Below, in pieces: positions 16,481 through 24,770 of a DNA stretch of 64,000 nucleotides. The number at the start of each line of letters is the position of its first letter. The first letter of the stretch is position 1. Made by a program: the position numbers and the translations under genes. Below the pieces are notes generated by a model. The model was not told the origin of the DNA and made no database searches. It was given only the letters and a program-made list of their open reading frames with translations. This DNA comes from Zoogloeaceae bacterium (lineage in GTDB: Bacteria > Pseudomonadota > Gammaproteobacteria > Burkholderiales > Rhodocyclaceae): assembly GCA_024235635.1 (NCBI GenBank), contig JACKMA010000007.1, positions 45,408-109,407 of the forward strand, in the 5' to 3' direction.

Positions 16481-18841
16481 ATGGCGGCGCGCGCAGGCGG
16501 GCTACGGGGTTCGCTGGGCGTCCTGGCGGTCGCCGTGACGTTGGCGTTGCCGGCCTGCGTGTCACCCGGGGGCGGTGCCCGCGCCGATCGGGATCTCTAC
16601 GGCGAGGTCTCGAGCTACGCCACCACCGGCCGCTTCGACGAGATCGAGCGCACGCTGGAGGCCGTCGCCCGCGAGCGGACGCTGTCCAACCAGGAGCGTC
16701 ATGCGCTGTGCTTCGCGCACTCCAAGACCAAGCGCTACGATCGCCTGCTGCCCTGTCTCGACCAACTCGAGGCGGGGCTGCGCAAGGGGTCGACCCGCAC
16801 CTGGCTGTTCGGCCTCGACGACGCGACACCGGTCGTCCATCTGATGCGAGCGGTCGCCCGGACCGATCTTGCGCAGTACGGCGAGGCGCAGGCAGAAGCA
16901 AAGAAGGCGATGGACTGGCTCGGGGGCGACTACGAAGGCTACGGCGACATCGCGATCGAGGCGCTGGCCGTGCGGTCGATCGCGGCGACGCTGTCGGGCG
17001 ACCCGGACCGCGGGCGTGCGCTGGCACGCGAGCTCGAGAACATCGACCTGCCGTGGGGCGAGGCGCACGACTTCGCGACGATCCGCTCGCTGGCGCTGGC
17101 GCGTGCCTACGCCGCCCTCGGAGATTTTCGTGCCGTGTTGCGGGTGATCCGCGAGGACGAACATTTCGAGTGGCGAGTCTGGGCCGACAATCTGTTCAGC
17201 GGCGCCAGCCTGCGAGGCATCAGCAACTGGGTCTGGATCGAACTGCCGCGTGGCTTCCTGCTCAACCGGGCGTTGCTCGAGACCGGAGACGTCGCTGCCG
17301 CGCGGACCGGACTGGACACCTTGCTGGCCGCCCCGGCTGCCCCGGCCAACGGTGAGATCTTCTGGATGATGCTCTACGACCGGGGGCGCGTCGCGATCCG
17401 CGATGGCGACTCCGCGGCGGCCATCCGCTATTTCCGCCAGGCCATCGAGGTGATCGAGCTGCAGCGCTCTTCGATCAATACCGAAGCCGCCAAGATCGGC
17501 TTCGTCGGCGACAAGCAGGCGGTCTACGCCGAATTGATCGAGATGCTGCTCGCCAGCGGTCGCAACAACACGGCCTTCGACTACATGGAGCGTTCGAAGG
17601 CGCGCGCACTGGTGGACATGCTGGCCGCGAAGAACGATTTCGTCGTCACCGGGAAGCGTTCCGGCGAAGCGCGGGAGACCTTCGCGCGGCTCAAGGATGC
17701 GATGCTCGACCGCCAGCTGCAGGTGCCGGTTTCATCCGATCCCACCCGCGGCGGCGGTCAGATGAGCCTAGAAGAGATCCGCGAGCGCCTCGCGGTGATC
17801 GCGCCGGATCTCGCCTCACTGATTTCGGTGGCGTCGCTGACCACCAGCGACGTCGAGGCCCGCCTCAACGACGAGGAGGCGGTGCTCGAATACTATGGTC
17901 ACGGCGGCAAGCTCTACGCTGCCGTGCTCGACCGGGGCAAGGTCACGGTCACCGAGGTCGCCACCGACGGACTGGCCGACGACGTGCGCGCCTTCCGCAG
18001 GGCGATCGACGAGCGCACCGGCGACGTCGAGCGCCGCGCCCGCGCGCTCTACGATCGCTTGATCCGACCGGTCGAGGGGCTCGCTGCCACCGGCAACCTG
18101 CTGGTGGTGCCCCATGGCATCCTGCACTACGTGTCGTTCGGTGCGCTGCACGACGGCAAGGACTACTGGCTGGCACGCCGCAGCCTGCGATTTCTCCCGA
18201 GCGCCAGCGTGGTCGGCTTCCTCGACACGCCGGCCGCCCCGACTCCGCCGCGCCACCTGCTGGCCTTCGGCAACCCGGATCTCGGCGACGCGCGTTTCGA
18301 TCTGCCGAGCGCCCAGCGCGAGGTCGAGGCCATCAGTGAGATGGTGCCCGACAGCCGGGCCCTGGTGCGGCGCCAGGCAAGCGAAACAGAGTTCAGGAAC
18401 AACGCCGCACGCTACCGCTATCTGCACATCGCATCGCACGGTGAATACAACGCCGACAACGCGCTGGAGTCGCGCCTGTTGCTGGCCAGGGACGACGACA
18501 ACGACGGCTCACTGACCACCGACGAACTCTACAACCTCCAGCTCGACGCCGACATGGTGACCCTGTCGGCCTGCGAGACCGGACTCGGCACCGTGCTCTC
18601 GGGCGATGACGTGGTCGGCCTGACCCGAGGCTTCCTGTATGCCGGGGCGTCCAACATCGTGGCATCGCTGTGGCAGGTGGACGACGATGCGACGACGCTG
18701 CTGATGCAGAACTTTTATCGTCGCCTCGACACCGGCGAGCCGAAGCGCCACGCCCTGCGCCACGCCCAGCTTGCGACCCGGGAAAAATACCCGCATCCGT
18801 TCTTCTGGGCCGCATTCTTCATTACCGGCAACGGGCGCTGA
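16481..18841 (+). CDS. CHAT-domain (caspase-like) protease lipoprotein with TPR region
   Basis: A 786-residue protein. The N-terminus has a lipobox (LALPAC, lipidated C26) and no Lol-avoidance Asp at +2, so it should be an outer-membrane lipoprotein facing the periplasm. Residues about 40-370 are alpha-helical with TPR-like pairs (for example GDSAAAIRYFRQAIEVIEL). The C-terminal half is a CHAT domain of the caspase-like peptidase clan with the His/Cys dyad H653 (in IASHGEYN) and C698 (in LSACETGLG), both intact, and the conserved GFLYAGASNIVASLWQVDD segment. CHAT proteins cleave specific protein targets in immunity and secretion settings. It is coupled to the barrel gene (4-nt gap). An envelope-anchored caspase-like protease with a private barrel partner is uncommon; its target is unknown. 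Confidence 0.88.
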   Translation: MAARAGGLRGSLGVLAVAVTLALPACVSPGGGARADRDLYGEVSSYATTGRFDEIERTLEAVARERTLSNQERHALCFAHSKTKRYDRLLPCLDQLEAGLRKGSTRTWLFGLDDATPVVHLMRAVARTDLAQYGEAQAEAKKAMDWLGGDYEGYGDIAIEALAVRSIAATLSGDPDRGRALARELENIDLPWGEAHDFATIRSLALARAYAALGDFRAVLRVIREDEHFEWRVWADNLFSGASLRGISNWVWIELPRGFLLNRALLETGDVAAARTGLDTLLAAPAAPANGEIFWMMLYDRGRVAIRDGDSAAAIRYFRQAIEVIELQRSSINTEAAKIGFVGDKQAVYAELIEMLLASGRNNTAFDYMERSKARALVDMLAAKNDFVVTGKRSGEARETFARLKDAMLDRQLQVPVSSDPTRGGGQMSLEEIRERLAVIAPDLASLISVASLTTSDVEARLNDEEAVLEYYGHGGKLYAAVLDRGKVTVTEVATDGLADDVRAFRRAIDERTGDVERRARALYDRLIRPVEGLAATGNLLVVPHGILHYVSFGALHDGKDYWLARRSLRFLPSASVVGFLDTPAAPTPPRHLLAFGNPDLGDARFDLPSAQREVEAISEMVPDSRALVRRQASETEFRNNAARYRYLHIASHGEYNADNALESRLLLARDDDNDGSLTTDELYNLQLDADMVTLSACETGLGTVLSGDDVVGLTRGFLYAGASNIVASLWQVDDDATTLLMQNFYRRLDTGEPKRHALRHAQLATREKYPHPFFWAAFFITGNGR

Positions 18842-18966
18842 CGCCGGCGCTGCCGTCGGCCGTCACTTTGCCGGCTGCTGCGCGGCATTCCAAAAGGATG
18901 CTGAAAATCGCGGCGCCGACGCATCGGCGACGGTACCAGGGCAAGCGTCGCGGACGCCTGCCCGGA

Positions 18967-19680
18967 TCAACCGGCCCGTTGATGCGCCTTGTCGATGTCG
19001 CCGTCGGCCTCGTCCCCCGTCGCTGCCCGGGCCGCCCGTCGTACGATCGCGATCACGACCAGCGACAGCAGCGCCGCGAAGAAGCACCAGATCGAGACGA
19101 AGGCGTAGGCGTAGGCGATCGCGCTGCCGACCACTGAAAACAGGATCAGCATGCCGAACAGGCGCACCGAATCGACCGACGAGAACAGCAGCGGTACCGA
19201 CACGATCAGTGCGTACAGCGCCCGGATCAGGCTGCGCGGCACGATGCCATCGTAGATCAGCACCGGGCCGTACAGGATCGAACCCTTGGCTAGGCTGACG
19301 GAGATCCACTCGCGATGCAGCAGCAGCGGTAGGTAGAGCGACCCGCCGAGCGCGAAGCCGAGCACGGCCAGCACCGTGAACAGGCGACGCCGGTCGACAC
19401 GCGTCTCGACGCTGCGGGCGGCCAGCGGCACGTAGAACGGCCATAGGAAGTAGGCGAACGCGAGAAAGCCCAGGGCGGCCGTATCGACCTCGATCATCGT
19501 TGACCCGCCGAGGGCGAGCCACAGCCCGCCTTCGACGAACTGCTGCACGCCGAACAGCAGCGGAAAGGTCGCCAGCGGCAGGTAACGCCGGTCGTGGCGC
19601 AGTGCGACGCTCGTCGCATACGCGCCGCTCGGCACCAGCAGGCCGGCGGTCACGAAGCTCGCGGTTGCCGAAAAGCACAT
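18967..19680 (-). CDS. Polytopic membrane protein, DUF6629-like
   Basis: A 237-residue membrane protein beginning MCFSATASF, the recognisable opening of the DUF6629 family, with about seven hydrophobic helices. The ATG at 19680 is chosen over one 15 nt upstream because it matches the family start and has GGAG 9 nt before it. Function unknown. It is the last of five same-strand genes (two FkbM genes, the repeat protein, an uncharacterised 259-residue protein and this one), separated from the preceding gene by 141 nt. Confidence 0.7.
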   Translation of the reverse strand: MCFSATASFVTAGLLVPSGAYATSVALRHDRRYLPLATFPLLFGVQQFVEGGLWLALGGSTMIEVDTAALGFLAFAYFLWPFYVPLAARSVETRVDRRRLFTVLAVLGFALGGSLYLPLLLHREWISVSLAKGSILYGPVLIYDGIVPRSLIRALYALIVSVPLLFSSVDSVRLFGMLILFSVVGSAIAYAYAFVSIWCFFAALLSLVVIAIVRRAARAATGDEADGDIDKAHQRAG

Positions 19681-19821
19681 GGCAGAGCACTCCATGCCGG
19701 CGGGGCAGGCCGGCCGAGATGCGATGGCGATCCGCGCGGCCGCGCCCCGCCCATGTCCGACACCTTAGGCCGCCACGGCGATGCAGTGGTTGACTTCGCT
19801 CAAGTGTCGGCGCAGGTCGGC

Positions 19822-20601
19822 TCAGCGTTGACGTGGTTTCAGCAGGCGCGCCGGGCGGCGGGATTCGGCCGTCTTGAACAGCGAGAAGGTCTGACCGACG
19901 TAGCTGACCACGCCTTCGATCATCACCAGGTATTCGTCGAGCTCGGCCGTGCGCTCGGCTTCGACGAGCTGGATCGCGCGATGCTGTGGGGTGGTCTCGA
20001 ACTGCACGTAGAACAGCGGTTCGCCGCGGCGCAGGATCAGCGGCGCCGTGGTGTCGTGCCACTCGAAGCCCCACATCAGCGGACGTGGCCATACGTTGAT
20101 CGGGAAACGTCCACTGAGCATCAGGCCCGGCAACGGCTCGGCGCGGTAATGGAACATCGGCGCCCATTGCGACAGGTACACCGGCTCGTCGGCAACGAAG
20201 ATGTAGGGCAGCGCCAGTTGCAGCGTCGGTCGTTCGGGCGATCGCCACTCGTCTTCCTCGACCCAGTGGATCAATTCGTCGATGCGGTCGGGCCGCAGGG
20301 ACGCGGCATTGCCGAGACGGTCCCGCACTGCTGGTCGGCCGAAGTCGTCGCGGACGTAGTCGAGGGCCAGGTCGAACGGACACTTGATCTCGAACAGCCG
20401 GCTTTCGAGCCCGAGCATGGCCGGACACCTAGCCGCCGACTTGGCCGGCGGCGGGGCGCCGCGGTCGACGCTGCGCACGCGGGAGGGTGGACCATAGATG
20501 ACGCTGCCGCGCGGGTCGTTGAGCAGCCAGCCGACGGTCACCGGCCCGCCGTCGTTCGCACCATCGTCGGCAGGTGGCTCGAAGTGTACGGTCAGGCGCA
20601 T
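19822..20601 (-). CDS. Hypothetical protein, soluble, DUF6065-reminiscent
   Basis: A 259-residue soluble protein with no signal peptide or membrane helix. A conserved-looking core reads LALPYIFVADEPVYL (about 128-142), followed by GRFPINVWPRPLMWGFEW and ILRRGEPLFYVQFE, a beta-rich layout that loosely resembles DUF6065 proteins; I hold that comparison weakly. The C-terminus is basic. It starts 54 nt after the repeat-peptide gene and is probably co-transcribed with it, so it may act on or with that peptide. The start codon lacks a strong Shine-Dalgarno sequence. Confidence 0.6.
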   Translation of the reverse strand: MRLTVHFEPPADDGANDGGPVTVGWLLNDPRGSVIYGPPSRVRSVDRGAPPPAKSAARCPAMLGLESRLFEIKCPFDLALDYVRDDFGRPAVRDRLGNAASLRPDRIDELIHWVEEDEWRSPERPTLQLALPYIFVADEPVYLSQWAPMFHYRAEPLPGLMLSGRFPINVWPRPLMWGFEWHDTTAPLILRRGEPLFYVQFETTPQHRAIQLVEAERTAELDEYLVMIEGVVSYVGQTFSLFKTAESRRPARLLKPRQR

Positions 20602-20655
20602 CGGGCGGTCGCACCCCAGGCTGCCGATGTCGTGGCCGGCATCGCGAACCCTTCG

Positions 20656-21153
20656 TCAGCCGAGTTGCGCGCGCATCCAGGCCGGTGCGGCCAGCCAGCG
20701 CTTGGCCTTGGTGTCCAGATACTGCCGGGTGACCGGGTTATAGACGACGCTGATGACCTGCCGCGTGCTCGGGTCCTTGACCGTCATCGTCACGCCGCCG
20801 CCCTGGCGCGGTGCGCCCCAGTAGGTGAGGGCGTCGCTACCGCCCGGGACCGTATTGAAGCGCTTGCCGGCGTAGATCGTGTCGAAGCGCTTGCCCGCAT
20901 AAATGGTGTCGAAGCGTTTGCCCGCATAGATCGTATCGAAGCGCTTGCCGGCGTAGATCGTGTCCATGCGCTTGGCGAACGGCCGGGTCATGCCTGCGGT
21001 GTGGTCGAGGGTCCTGAAACGCGCGCCGGCGTAGATGGTGTCGCGGCGAATCTCGGTGACCGTGCGCCCCCTGCTTTCGCCGCCAAGTCGCCTGATGTCG
21101 CGGTCGATGTCGAGCCGGTCGTTCCTGCCGTGGCCGATTTTCTTTCCGTTCAT
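20656..21153 (-). CDS. Small protein with four perfect tandem nine-residue repeats (DTIYAGKRF)
   Basis: A 165-residue basic protein. After a charged leader (MNGKKIGHGRNDRLDIDRDI) comes one copy DTIYAGARF (about residues 38-46), a short spacer, then four identical contiguous units DTIYAGKRF (about 64-99), a Gly-rich spacer and a C-terminal domain (about 110-165) with a DPSTRQVISVVYNPVTRQYLD stretch reminiscent of a KTSC/beta-hairpin module. No signal peptide. The start is set by GGAGG 6 nt upstream of ATG 21153. Leader plus repeated cores plus neighbouring FkbM methyltransferases would fit a multi-core ribosomal peptide precursor, but no RiPP maturase (YcaO, radical SAM, LanM, ATP-grasp) is visible nearby. 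It could equally be a structural or binding-repeat protein. Function unassigned. Confidence 0.75.
   Translation of the reverse strand: MNGKKIGHGRNDRLDIDRDIRRLGGESRGRTVTEIRRDTIYAGARFRTLDHTAGMTRPFAKRMDTIYAGKRFDTIYAGKRFDTIYAGKRFDTIYAGKRFNTVPGGSDALTYWGAPRQGGGVTMTVKDPSTRQVISVVYNPVTRQYLDTKAKRWLAAPAWMRAQLG
20857..20964 (-). repeat. 27-bp coding tandem repeat, four contiguous copies
   Basis: Units at 20938-20964, 20911-20937, 20884-20910 and 20857-20883, each encoding DTIYAGKRF; a diverged fifth copy (DTIYAGARF) lies apart at 21016-21042. The copies differ at synonymous positions (Asp GAC/GAT, Ile, Ala, Gly and Arg third bases), so the peptide is identical while the DNA is not. That indicates purifying selection on the repeated peptide and argues against a fresh slippage expansion. 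Confidence 0.95.
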
Positions 21154-21218
21154 CGCTGCCTCCGTGCGCTTGCAGTCGAATTGCCGCCGGACAACCTTCG
21201 CCCACTCCGCCGCCCCGG

Positions 21219-23447
21219 TCAAGCACGGCTGTCACGATCGCCCACGGCCGGTGGCGTCCCGCCCGCCGTCCCGAAGGCGGCCAGTTCGCCGCAGACGCGC
21301 CGCATCACGCCCGCCCAGTCGCCCGCCGAGCTCTGCCTGAACAACCGCATCGACGGGTACCAGGGGCAGGTCTCGCCGCTGGTGCCATAGAGCCAGAACG
21401 GCGCCGAATCCAGCAGCAACCAGACCGGCTTGCCCAACGACCCGGCGATGTGGGCGAGGGCGGTATCGGTCATGACCACCAGATCGAGCCCGGCGACCAG
21501 AGCTGCGGTCTCGCTGAAGTCGCAGTCGTCGGTGTCGATGATCAGGCCGCCGAGCCCGGCTTCGCGCAACACTGCCTGCTGCTCGCCCTTCTGCAGGCTG
21601 TAGAGCTGCACCGAGGGCAGTTCCAGCAGCGGCAGGAAATCCGAAAGCGCTGCAGCCCGATGTCGATTGTTGGCGTAGGACTCGTTGCCGGACCACAGCA
21701 TGCCGACCCGCAGGCGCCCGCCCGCCCGAGCCAGCAATTGCGACCAGCGCTCCGGCTGTGACGCGCTCGGCTTCAGGCGCGCCGGTGGATAGCCACGGGG
21801 GTCGGACACCTCGAGGCGCGCCGGCAGCGACAGGATCGGGCAATAGCGGTCGAAACCGTCCACCCCCGCATCGAGCGGCACAAAACCGTCCACGCCGTCC
21901 AGCGCCGACAGCAGCTCGCGCTGCTCCGGCCGCAGCTGCAGATGGACCTCGCCACCCAGCGCCCGCAGTTCGGGGAGGAAGCGGGCGGCCCAGATGGTGT
22001 CGCCGTGGCCGCCCTCGGTGGTGACCAGCAGGCGCTCGCCGTCGAATCGCCCGCCTTGCCAGCGCGGCACGGTCGCTGGCGCCTCGAAGACCGGGTCGAG
22101 CAGATGTCGCAGATCGTAGTCAGGCCACGCCTCGGTCAGGCGTCCCGCCTCGAGCAGCACCATGGACCGCTCGAAGCGGCCGATGTCGAAGTGCGGCGCC
22201 AGCGCCAGCGCGCGGTCGAGTGTCGCCAGGGCTTCGCTGCCGCGCCCATCCCGGCGAAGCATCACCGCGAGGCCGTGCAGCAGGGCGGCGTTGCTCGGGT
22301 CGCAGTGGTGGGCGCGCGACATCGCGGCCACCGCTTCGCCGAAACGCTTGCCGTCGACCAGCAGATCGGCCAGCGTACAGAGCGCATCGACCTCGTCGCC
22401 GTGACAGGCCAGCAGACGCTGTAGGCATGCGATCGCGGCGCCATCCCGCCCGGCGCGGTGGTGGCACTCGGCGAGCAGCCACAGGGCATCCGGCTGGTCG
22501 GGCGCGAACTCGAGCAGCGCGTCGAGCAACGCGCAGGCCTCGTCGAAACGTGCCCGTCCGAACTGGCGGCGTGCGATTGCAAACAAGTCGGCTTCGCTCG
22601 GCTTCACCCGTCCTCCTTCATCGTCGATCTGCCACCAGTCGTCGACACCCGTCACTTCGGTCACATCGGAGAACGGTGGCCGACGGTCGTCCGGCAGGCA
22701 CAGCAGGTTCACACTGACGATGTCCCCCGCGTCGTCCAGCGGCACACCGCGAAAATTGTCGGCGACGGCGAGCGCGGGCAGATGCCAGTAGGCACGATAG
22801 CCCAGTCCGAGTACCAGCTCCAGCAAGGGGCGGGAATGCTCGCGCCGGTCGTTCTCGAGATACAGTACCGGCCGGCAGCGATCGACGGTCGCATCGGCGC
22901 CGAGCAGCAAGGCGCGCTCCATGCCTTGCACGTCGGCCTTGATCAGTCGGCAGGCGGGCAGGTCCAGCCGGTCGATCGTGCTCACCGAGACGGCGTCGCC
23001 GTGACCGACCGGCATCAGTGCGGCCTCGCCGAAATTGCCGGGAAGGCGGGTGTCGAGCGGCGCGATTGCCCGCCGACCGGGTTTCGCGCCGAGCGCCGCA
23101 CGATGGGCTGACACGTTGTCGAGCCGGTTCAATGACAGATTGGCCTGCAGCAAGGCGAACAGTGCGGGTCGTGGTTCGAAGGCGTGGATGCGGCCCCGGT
23201 CGCCGACCTTTCGAGCCATCGCCAGCGTCAGGCAGCCGATGTTGGCGCCGGCGTCGACCGCGACATCGCCAGGTTCGAGCAGTGCGGCCAGCAGTGCGGC
23301 CTCGTCCGGGCTGAACTCGCCGTAGCGGTCGAGCGTGGCGCCGATATAGGCGTCGTGCGCGAAGTAGCGCATCCGACCGAATCGGCAGTCGCGCTCGCGA
23401 ACTCCGCCGCTGAACGCAGGCGATGGCGATGCGTCGGGAAGTTCCAT
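21219..23447 (-). CDS. FkbM methyltransferase - TPR - GT9-like glycosyltransferase fusion
   Basis: A 742-residue three-part protein. Residues about 20-270 form a SAM-dependent FkbM methyltransferase (VAVDAGANIGCLTLAMA is the SAM loop, HAFEPRP the acidic loop, IKADVQGMERALLLGA the later core). About 310-460 are TPR repeats. About 470-720 resemble the C-terminal half of TPR proteins with a heptosyltransferase-like GT-B fold (LLVTTEGGHGDTIWAARFLPEL at its start; MTDTALAHIAGSLGKPVWLLL as donor-site region). Such fusions occur in loci that methylate or glycosylate surface glycans or flagellin. Long upstream in-frame sequence is discarded because it overlies the preceding gene; the start at 23447 is 13 nt after that gene's stop. 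The repeat-peptide gene follows 65 nt downstream. Confidence 0.85.
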   Translation of the reverse strand: MELPDASPSPAFSGGVRERDCRFGRMRYFAHDAYIGATLDRYGEFSPDEAALLAALLEPGDVAVDAGANIGCLTLAMARKVGDRGRIHAFEPRPALFALLQANLSLNRLDNVSAHRAALGAKPGRRAIAPLDTRLPGNFGEAALMPVGHGDAVSVSTIDRLDLPACRLIKADVQGMERALLLGADATVDRCRPVLYLENDRREHSRPLLELVLGLGYRAYWHLPALAVADNFRGVPLDDAGDIVSVNLLCLPDDRRPPFSDVTEVTGVDDWWQIDDEGGRVKPSEADLFAIARRQFGRARFDEACALLDALLEFAPDQPDALWLLAECHHRAGRDGAAIACLQRLLACHGDEVDALCTLADLLVDGKRFGEAVAAMSRAHHCDPSNAALLHGLAVMLRRDGRGSEALATLDRALALAPHFDIGRFERSMVLLEAGRLTEAWPDYDLRHLLDPVFEAPATVPRWQGGRFDGERLLVTTEGGHGDTIWAARFLPELRALGGEVHLQLRPEQRELLSALDGVDGFVPLDAGVDGFDRYCPILSLPARLEVSDPRGYPPARLKPSASQPERWSQLLARAGGRLRVGMLWSGNESYANNRHRAAALSDFLPLLELPSVQLYSLQKGEQQAVLREAGLGGLIIDTDDCDFSETAALVAGLDLVVMTDTALAHIAGSLGKPVWLLLDSAPFWLYGTSGETCPWYPSMRLFRQSSAGDWAGVMRRVCGELAAFGTAGGTPPAVGDRDSRA

Positions 23448-23460
23448 CGGCCCCGGCCGC

Positions 23461-24228
23461 TCAGTGCCGCCGCACGTAGATTTCGTCGACCCCGATGTAT
23501 TCGACCAGATCGTAGCCTGCGGCTTGCATCCTGCGACCGATCCCCGGCTTGCCGTCGGCGTTTTCGATCGACCATGCGGCAACGTCGAAGTCATCGAACG
23601 GGAAGGCGTCGAGGATCTCCTCCTCGGCGCCTTCGACATCGAGCGACAGGTAGTCGACGCGCTGGAGCCCGGCATCCCGCAGCAATCGGGCTAGCGACTG
23701 CGCCTCGATCGTCACCACCTGCTCGCGATGCTGTGGATTGTCGCGCACGGCTTGCAGCATCCCGGGATCGTAGCGATCTGCCAGTCCGCTCATCTGGGTA
23801 TAGCCGTCTGTCACCTGCAGGAACTCGCGCATGCCGTCGCGGCCGGCGACCGCCGCGCCGATGCAGCGACAACGACGTTGCGCCCTGGCCGCGGCCAGAT
23901 GCTGGGGCACCGGCTCGATCAGGAGCCCGGTCCAGCCACGGAAAAGTTCGAAGAACAGCGTGTTCGAGCCGGTGATGCCGTCGTAGCCACCGACATCGAC
24001 GAAGACGGCATCGCGCAGCCCCTTGCTCACGCAACGATCGACGAAGTGATCCTGTCCTGCCTGGCTGAAGTATTCCGGCACTTCGCCGAGCATCCGGAGC
24101 GCCGTCCACAATTCCTGATTGAGCGCACCGCGCGAGCGATCCCGCGTATCGGCCAGCGTTGCCTGGAGTGCATCGCGGGCTTCGATCAGCAGCGCCTGCG
24201 CGATTCCGCACTTGTCACCCGGCGTCAT
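23461..24228 (-). CDS. FkbM family SAM-dependent methyltransferase
   Basis: A 255-residue methyltransferase, probably acting on a sugar hydroxyl. Motifs: AVFVDVGGYDGITGSNTLFFE (SAM-binding loop, about 75-95), GLLIEPVP (about 102-109), VDYLSLDVEGAEEEIL (about 192-207) and a final VDEIYVRRH. The ending VEYIGVDEIYVRR is characteristic of FkbM proteins. ATG 24228 is used; an ATG 33 nt upstream (24261) is a possible alternative, and neither has a perfect ribosome-binding site. First gene of the minus-strand run, divergent from the DUF6165 gene; 13 nt separate it from the following fusion gene. Confidence 0.87.
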   Translation of the reverse strand: MTPGDKCGIAQALLIEARDALQATLADTRDRSRGALNQELWTALRMLGEVPEYFSQAGQDHFVDRCVSKGLRDAVFVDVGGYDGITGSNTLFFELFRGWTGLLIEPVPQHLAAARAQRRCRCIGAAVAGRDGMREFLQVTDGYTQMSGLADRYDPGMLQAVRDNPQHREQVVTIEAQSLARLLRDAGLQRVDYLSLDVEGAEEEILDAFPFDDFDVAAWSIENADGKPGIGRRMQAAGYDLVEYIGVDEIYVRRH

Positions 24229-24265
24229 CCTGCACGTTTCCTCGCATCGATGGGGTGCCACGAGC

Positions 24266-24295
24266 TTGCCAGAGTTCGCGCTTCGAGGGTATCAA
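24266..24295 (+). promoter_or_regulatory. Candidate sigma70 promoter for the DUF6165-glycosyltransferase pair
   Basis: TTGCCA (24266-24271) and TATCAA (24290-24295) are separated by 18 nt. The predicted transcript start near 24302 leaves a leader of about 36 nt containing the AGGAGG site before GTG 24339. Confidence 0.4.
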
Positions 24296-24338
24296 ATGGG
24301 CAATGGCGGCCCAGCCGCCGATCGATCCAGGAGGAACG

Positions 24339-24770
24339 GTGGCCACCGCCATACGCATCGAGATCGGGCCGGGCGAACTGATCGACCGCATCACCATCCT
24401 GCGCCTCAAGGTCGCGCACCTGGACGGCGCACGCCGTGCCGACGCGGCGGCCCGCCTGGCGATCCTGCTCGAGCACTGGCATGCCCTGCCGCCATCGCCC
24501 GAGGTCAGCGCGCTGGCCGACGAACTGGCGGCGTTGAACCATCGCCTGTGGGCGATCGAGGACGCCCTGAGGGCCTGCGAGCGTCGCAGCGAATTTGGCG
24601 CGTCATTCGTCGAACATGCGCGCAATGTCTACCGGACCAACGATCGCCGGGCACAGCTCAAGGCGGACATCGACACTGCACTGGGCCATGTGGTCGGCGA
24701 TGCCAAGGTCTATGCGGTCGCCTCGGCAGCTGCAGGCGCGTCGGGACGGCGCGGGCCGGGAACGGGATGA
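24339..24770 (+). CDS. DUF6165 family protein
   Basis: A 143-residue soluble helical protein. The opening IRIEIGPGELIDRITILRLK and the later LWAIEDALRACERRSEFGASFVEHAR are the family-defining segments of DUF6165, which is commonly encoded beside glycosyltransferases and FkbM methyltransferases; its biochemical role is unknown. The start is GTG 24339, just after AGGAGG at 24329-24334 and downstream of the candidate promoter; an in-frame ATG at 24303 would sit at the predicted transcript start with no ribosome-binding site. Its stop overlaps the ATG of the following glycosyltransferase (ATGA), so the two are translationally coupled. Confidence 0.8.
   Translation: MATAIRIEIGPGELIDRITILRLKVAHLDGARRADAAARLAILLEHWHALPPSPEVSALADELAALNHRLWAIEDALRACERRSEFGASFVEHARNVYRTNDRRAQLKADIDTALGHVVGDAKVYAVASAAAGASGRRGPGTG

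Noticed and set aside
20857..20964. CRISPR-like array
   Set aside because: Units are contiguous without spacers, 27 bp in phase with a reading frame and vary only at synonymous sites.
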